A stretch of 64,000 nucleotides of DNA, taken from NCBI GenBank assembly GCA_017562135.1, contig QEYB01001208.1, positions 186,001 to 250,000 of the forward strand, in the 5' to 3' direction. Position 1 is the first letter of the stretch; each line of letters starts with the position of its first letter. This stretch comes from Dipylidium caninum (lineage: Eukaryota > Platyhelminthes > Cestoda > Cyclophyllidea > Dipylidiidae). The position numbers were made by a program, and so were the translations under genes. The notes beneath the pieces are model-generated. The model did no database searches and had not been told where the DNA came from. It saw only the letters and a program-made list of their open reading frames with translations. Shown here in pieces: positions 60,401 to 64,000 of the stretch.

Positions 60401-63211
60401 CACACTTGGCAGAGGAGGGCACAAGCCGAGGGCGAGGAGAGGAGGAGGCTGGAGTGGGGGGGCAGGACTGCGAAGTGCCCCCGCCGCCCCACCCGGCCGC
60501 TGCGACACCTGCGAGAACACGACTTCTCGCGGTGGAAGAGGAGACGAGGCGAGCCACTTGGTCCGTGTCTGAGCGGGCAGACCAACCACTGAGTGTGCCA
60601 AGCCAACGGCCGCTCCCTGCCGATTGCCACGACTGTCATCGTGAAGTCAGCAGGGCAACGGACAAATAGGAGAAAGCTCTGCTAACTGCAAAAAAGGATT
60701 AGAGCATTTTGAGGCGTGAGGGGCCCCCTTCCCTGGGGAGACATTGGTCCGCAGCCATGTCTGAGGGCGGTACTCATGTCTATTGAGTTCGCAAAAAAGT
60801 CTCACAAGAAATTTCCACCAGTAACTTTGGTAGAAAGGCTATGCAGACACCGAAATTGCCACTCCCTTACTTAACGTCCATTCAGATAGCTCGAACAGTA
60901 CGAGGAGAGTGACTTAACTGTCAACAAAATCACGTAGATGGCAGTCAGGCCTTAGTTGACAAGCAGTCAGGTCCCACTGGGGACCAGAGGAGAATGCAAG
61001 ACACTGGACAGTCAATTAGGCCACACCGGATGCTTCGCCCAGTAAATAAAGTGGCCTGTGCCAAACTTCAACGATTACCGTACTTGGGTTTTGCTTTTGG
61101 GCTCATGGTGAGAGTGTGTCCATCCAAGACCACCGAAAGGGAGCCGTTGATCAGATGGATTTCCACATAATGCAAGGCGCCGTCTGCAACGAACCACGCG
61201 CTTCTCTCGTGGTCGTCTCGCCAGATATTCTCCGTCGCAAACTCATTTATCCCCGAGCCTGTGTTCAGCAGAAAGACCAGGTAGCCCTCTCGCAACTCCG
61301 CCGAAAAGACGTCGGTTCCAGTAAGTCTATCCACGGGATCGACGGGATAAACGGGTCCGTCTCTCGGAAGAGCGTTTTTCTCCTTGGATTTGGGCCACCC
61401 GGAGGAGGAGAACAGAAGTAGACAGTTCCTCTTCAGCGTGCGGATTTTCAGGGTGATTTTGCCAGCAGACACCGTTCGCCAGCCCTGCTCCGAACGAAGG
61501 TAGCCGCCGGGACGCACGAATGTGACCATCGCGAAGTCGGAGGGACTGTCGCGCCTGGCTTTTCGGGCAACAGCGCACGTTTGAAACGCAACAGCTCGGT
61601 ACGTAATTTCACCAATCTCCTTCGCCTGTCTCCACCCCGTCGAGTTGTCGTTGACGAGGTCGATTAGATCGACAAAGTCCTTCCGACTCCGATAGAATAT
61701 CTGAAAGAGGAAGACAACAGAAAGTGCAACTTACCTGCCACTGGACTATTTTTGTAAATGTCATAGGAGTGGAAAATGAAACCTAGGTGGGCGCACCACA
61801 CTGAGTGTCAAAGTGAGGACAACTGACACTCGCCAGTCGACTGCTCTGACTGCTCATCAACTCGTTCTCTGAGTTTCCTCTTAGGGTACAACTAATAAAA
61901 GCAAAATGCTCGCCACTCCGGCCTTTTTGGGCTCACCAATGGCTCGCCGGGTGGTTTGGGTGAAGGGGTTGAGCCATTAAATGCCTACTTTATCAAATCA
62001 GCTCACGTGTTTCAAGCATCCCGTAAAATTTTGGACTTTTTGCAGTTGCAGACGCTCTTGCACTTTGTGAGCCAAACTGCCAAAATAGAAGGCTTTGATG
62101 CGATAGCGCTGTTGCCTTTTGGGGGTTTCCAGTGTTTGCCGCTCCCCATCAACCTCGGTTTGCACCTGCAGTCAGAACTTCAAGGTTAGGTTGCGAGGAA
62201 TCACAAAAAACAGGTAGCCTGGCATTTGCCTTGGGTTCCCAGCCCGGCTCTGTTTGAGTGGCTTAAGAAGGACGAGTTTTTGGTGGAATAACGTGCCTAT
62301 CTGCCTCACTCGGCACCAACACCACCGCTCACAGTGCAGGTGACACTTCAGCGCTCCCCGGCACTCGGCCAGGAAAGACTACGTACGCATTCAAATGCCC
62401 ACTTTAATCAAATAGGCATGAAGGAAACGGAAGCGTTGCGTACCCGACCACGGCTATAAGAGAATGATAAGTGGTGCCAGGTGCCGTCGGAACATGTACC
62501 GTAGGGAGATTTGCAATTTTGGAATTTTTCCATTGTGGCGGCTGTTTGGGATTCTGTAGACCACAGGCGAAAGTGGATCGTCCCGTTCAATAGCTGTACA
62601 ATGAGCGCCTTATTGTTGACTTCGAAAAACTCTGCAATTGTAAAAACTCCTTCACCTGTTGATTATACTGTCAAGTGAATTAAATAAGAGGTTCACAAGA
62701 GAGAGAAGGGAAATTTTTGTGATAAGTGCCAACTTCACCCTTTATGAGGAGAAGCAAGATGGGGAGAGGCAATTTAGAACTTCAACTGAAGTGTGAGGGG
62801 AGGTGGCTCAAGAAAAGTGCCAAAGCTGGTTGTCATAGCGCGAAAATGAAGTCATCAAAGTATGGTGTGAACAAGAACAAGTTAAACTTACCAGCAATTA
62901 ACACTAAGGCGCTTAATTCATTAGTCTTAAAGTGAATGGAAACACTTGTCCCGTGATCCAGTGTGTTCATGGTGGGGAAAAAGTTTAACCATGCCTTTCC
63001 ATCGAAAAAGAGGTTTCTTCGTTCCGGATCTGAAAGAAAATCGAAGGACTTGAGCGTTAGGCATCTAGACTAAGCATCATCGACATGTCGCCGTCCACAG
63101 ACTCGGCAACTACCTACCCAGGGATTCACTCTCCATGTCTTTGCATTGACTGCAGTTAGCATGGATAAAAAGGAGGAAAGGTAGTAAGATATAATCCCAA
63201 CGCGATTTCAT
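45406..63211 (-). CDS. NRXN: Neurexin (alpha-like, shortened ectodomain)
   Basis: Presynaptic adhesion receptor that binds partners such as neuroligins outside the cell and PDZ scaffolds inside. Seventeen minus-strand exons: 63211-63118, 63029-62892, 62631-62444, 62165-62007, 61700-61084, 59571-59225, 57400-57174, 54917-54806, 53429-53041, 52727-52563, 51909-51773, 51532-51186, 50865-50672, 49596-49425, 48884-48768, 48714-48582 and 45907-45406. They total 4038 bases, 1345 codons plus stop, every junction in phase. Order: signal peptide (MKSRWDYILLPFLLFIHANC), LNS2-like, LNS3, EGF, LNS4, LNS5, EGF, LNS6, stalk, transmembrane helix and tail. YKFRRRNEGSYNVEENRTFIN closely matches neurexin [20 protein letters not shown], separating it from CASPR/neurexin IV. 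The C-terminus EWYV is a PDZ ligand like vertebrate EYYV. The first LNS-EGF pair of alpha-neurexin is missing: the signal-peptide exon joins directly to the LNS2-like domain. Confidence 0.92.
45598..45666 (-). other. Neurexin transmembrane helix
   Basis: About 23 hydrophobic residues beginning WLLLAGCGTTVLLIVLIAGY, followed by basic YKFRRR. The preceding 80 residues form an acidic, Pro/Ser-containing stalk. The 63-residue tail ends NKEWYV. Confidence 0.92.
48339..48375 (+). repeat. CCCCG tandem repeat (GGGGC on the neurexin sense strand)
   Basis: Five or more CCCCG units followed by CGCCTCGCC variants, inside the last neurexin intron. The transcribed strand would carry repeated GGGGC. Confidence 0.75.
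48582..50865 (-). other. Neurexin LNS6 laminin-G domain
   Basis: Exons 50865-50672, 49596-49425, 48884-48768 and 48714-48582. Landmarks are AIKYSGNAAGCAVFEF, DTISLGIQTVHKSAATLLHI, FLKLELVPFK, FVLRLTYNMGSGIQIL, DGMFHVVRVIRTNAQLQIQV, YVGPIFVGHISG and SGIFYKDGKDIL. The tryptophan of the DGxWH motif is Phe here (DGMFH). Confidence 0.82.
51186..51291 (-). other. Neurexin EGF-like domain (equivalent to EGF3)
   Basis: CRPGVCGFGGRCVQQLN then YFCDCVMSGFSGPVC: six cysteines. It closely parallels vertebrate neurexin EGF3 (FSCDCSMTSFSGPLC). Confidence 0.9.
51292..53151 (-). other. Neurexin LNS5 laminin-G domain
   Basis: Built from exons 53429-53041 (end), 52727-52563, 51909-51773 and 51532-51186 (start). 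It shows EACLNVRFALKTSS, NGVFMVATTSEADFFGLEVF, LNDTRWHDIK, AMIEVDGEKFTPTG, RLFLGGLPTEF and AYGFDGCLSDFEI. The phase-2 junction between GA and G makes Glu at PTE. Confidence 0.83.
53152..57400 (-). other. Neurexin LNS4 laminin-G domain
   Basis: Exons 57400-57174, 54917-54806 and the first part of 53429-53041. Landmarks are VARILTFDGFQGI, LVLRLQTHQKSALLFDS, FRVVLSNQQFIIFYNLG, DTDDGGWHTLRILRRSRRLD, VSVDNTSFVY, ILDSDYCCIGSL and AFVGRLSQFYLNG. The usual FVGC cysteine is Arg (FVGR), and the LYIGG strand reads YCCIGS. Confidence 0.82.
59225..59336 (-). other. Neurexin EGF-like domain (equivalent to EGF2)
   Basis: Six cysteines as C-x6-C-x4-C-x9-C-x1-C-x9-C (VCSAPENVCSPGKCVQG, then LCDCTQTNFAGSRC), then the phase-1 donor GTGAGC. 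Confidence 0.88.
59336..61574 (-). other. Neurexin LNS3 laminin-G domain
   Basis: Mostly the large exon 61700-61084, finishing in 59571-59225. It shows FVRPGGYLRSEQGW, ITLKIRTLKRNCLLLFSSS, VFSAELREGYLVFLLNTGSG, ALHYVEIHLINGSLSVVLDG, LNLNGYLYIGGLPEDM and DDFVGCLGGLSIDG, strand for strand like neurexin LNS3. A Pro/Asp-rich insertion of about 30 residues (starting WPKSKEKNALPRDG) separates the second and third strands. Confidence 0.85.
61575..63029 (-). other. Neurexin LNS2-like laminin-G domain (first in the protein)
   Basis: Four exons. Landmarks are IHFKTNELSALVLIAE, FFEVNNKALIVQLLNGTIHF, DGTWHHLSFSYSRGR, VQTEVDGERQTLE, FYFGSL and NFTGCLKHIFY ... YRAVAFQTC. The last part parallels neurexin LNS2 NFMGCLKEVVY ... 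GVVAFKCEN, so this is LNS2 rather than LNS1. A Cys pair near FQNCKSPYGTC is an unusual insertion before the tryptophan strand. Confidence 0.8.
63118..63211 (-). other. Neurexin first coding exon with signal peptide
   Basis: ATG at 63211-63209 opens MKSRWDYILLPFLLFIHANC, with a charged start, a hydrophobic core of about 12 residues and a small-residue cleavage region, then SQCKDMESESL. Donor GTAGGT at 63117 (phase 1) joins AT at 63029 to make Asp, followed by PERRNLFFDGKAWLNF, the first strand of an LNS domain. Confidence 0.88.
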
Positions 63212-63351
63212 TCTGGTGGCAGTCTCAGATTCCACGGTTTGGGGATATTAAATATGCATTGCCACTGGTGTGTCGCAAAATCAACAGCATTACAATATTT
63301 TCAGATGTGTTCATGTGTTCCACCGGGCTGAATACGCGCGAAACAACTTAG

Positions 63352-63430
63352 CCAATGAGCCTCTGATTGGACGGCGTCAGTGGGCGCGGATTGGCTCACG
63401 GGCAGCTCGCACATGAATGGTCAGTCCAAT
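63352..63430. promoter_or_regulatory. Cluster of four CCAAT boxes upstream of neurexin
   Basis: CCAAT at 63352-63356 and 63426-63430, and ATTGG at 63366-63370 and 63390-63394, all 140-220 bases upstream of the neurexin ATG. Such clusters fit NF-Y-bound promoters. A TATA-like minus-strand CATATTTAATATC lies nearer the ATG at about 63246-63258. Confidence 0.45.
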
Positions 63431-64000
63431 GACTTTCCTAATCGCGCATAAAATTGAGATAAATAGCCCGAGCCCTCTCCTCAGACCGGCTTTATAGAAA
63501 GCTCGCCAAAGAGCCTCCCCCAACGCGACAACTGCCTTTTCTTTGAGCTACATTAATGGGATGCGTTGGGGAAGAACGGAATATGCCGAGATGTCTCGTA
63601 AAACCATGGGGGTTTGATTTGTTTCCCGAGCTACTTCATACGACTTATGAGAAAACGTCTCACCCTTTGGTGCACTTGCTCCAAACCATCATGGTGTAAA
63701 TGCCTCCTCTAGCAGACCTACGGAGGCATAAAATTGTCCACTGCAGCAGCAAACGCCTGTTTCTACACCTCATTGAAACAGATTTGGTGGAGAAATGTGG
63801 TCATAGCAAGAGTAAATGAGCACCACTAATGAAAAACATCATGGAAGAGGTTCTTTCAAACAATAAAATCCGGACGAGCTAAATGGAACCTGTCATAGTT
63901 GCGGTCTCCGCGATATTACGTGTTCATCGCGCCGAAATCCTATTTCAATGTTCCTCTCTCTCTCCCCCCCTTTCCCACTCGGTTTAGAGGCGAAAGAGGG

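Overview
The window comes from an animal genome and most likely from a parasitic flatworm, probably a tapeworm. Coding sequence is split by GT-AG introns of tens of bases to several kb. The strongest taxonomic clue is a pair of small heat-shock proteins with two alpha-crystallin domains each, one of them built like the schistosome p40 'major egg antigen', an architecture typical of flatworms. The species cannot be named from the sequence alone.

Five protein genes can be assembled exon by exon. (1) 120-9883, plus strand: a muscleblind-family (MBNL) CCCH zinc-finger splicing regulator, 5' end outside the window or uncertain, eight exons. (2) 11685-17504, plus strand: a glutamine-rich Mediator subunit 15 (MED15/ARC105)-like coactivator, thirteen exons. 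(3) 21854-18033, minus strand: a two-domain small heat-shock protein of about 309 residues, five exons. (4) 29348-23728, minus strand: a second, longer two-domain small heat-shock protein (p40/major egg antigen type, about 510 residues), five exons. Genes 3 and 4 are tandem paralogues with matching intron positions; heat-shock elements and an identical 12-base CCAAT-containing block lie upstream of both. (5) 63211-45406, minus strand: a complete neurexin in seventeen exons, from signal peptide to transmembrane segment and PDZ-binding tail (EWYV), about 1345 residues, in perfect phase throughout. It lacks the first laminin-G/EGF unit of a standard alpha-neurexin.

Between the p40-like gene and neurexin (about 29.6-45.4 kb) lies a 16-kb GC-rich stretch in which no gene can be supported, although it holds long stop-free frames. 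The MED15 neighbourhood (about 10.6-17.3 kb) is visibly more AT-rich than the rest. Genes 2 and 3 converge at 17.5-18.0 kb.

The genes do not form an operon: they are an RNA-binding splicing regulator, a transcription coactivator, two stress chaperones and a synaptic adhesion receptor. The points most worth checking are the shortened neurexin ectodomain, the 11-residue expansion inside muscleblind zinc finger 1, and two apparent one-base frame breaks (in the p40-like gene and in the MED15-like gene) that look like consensus errors or real lesions.
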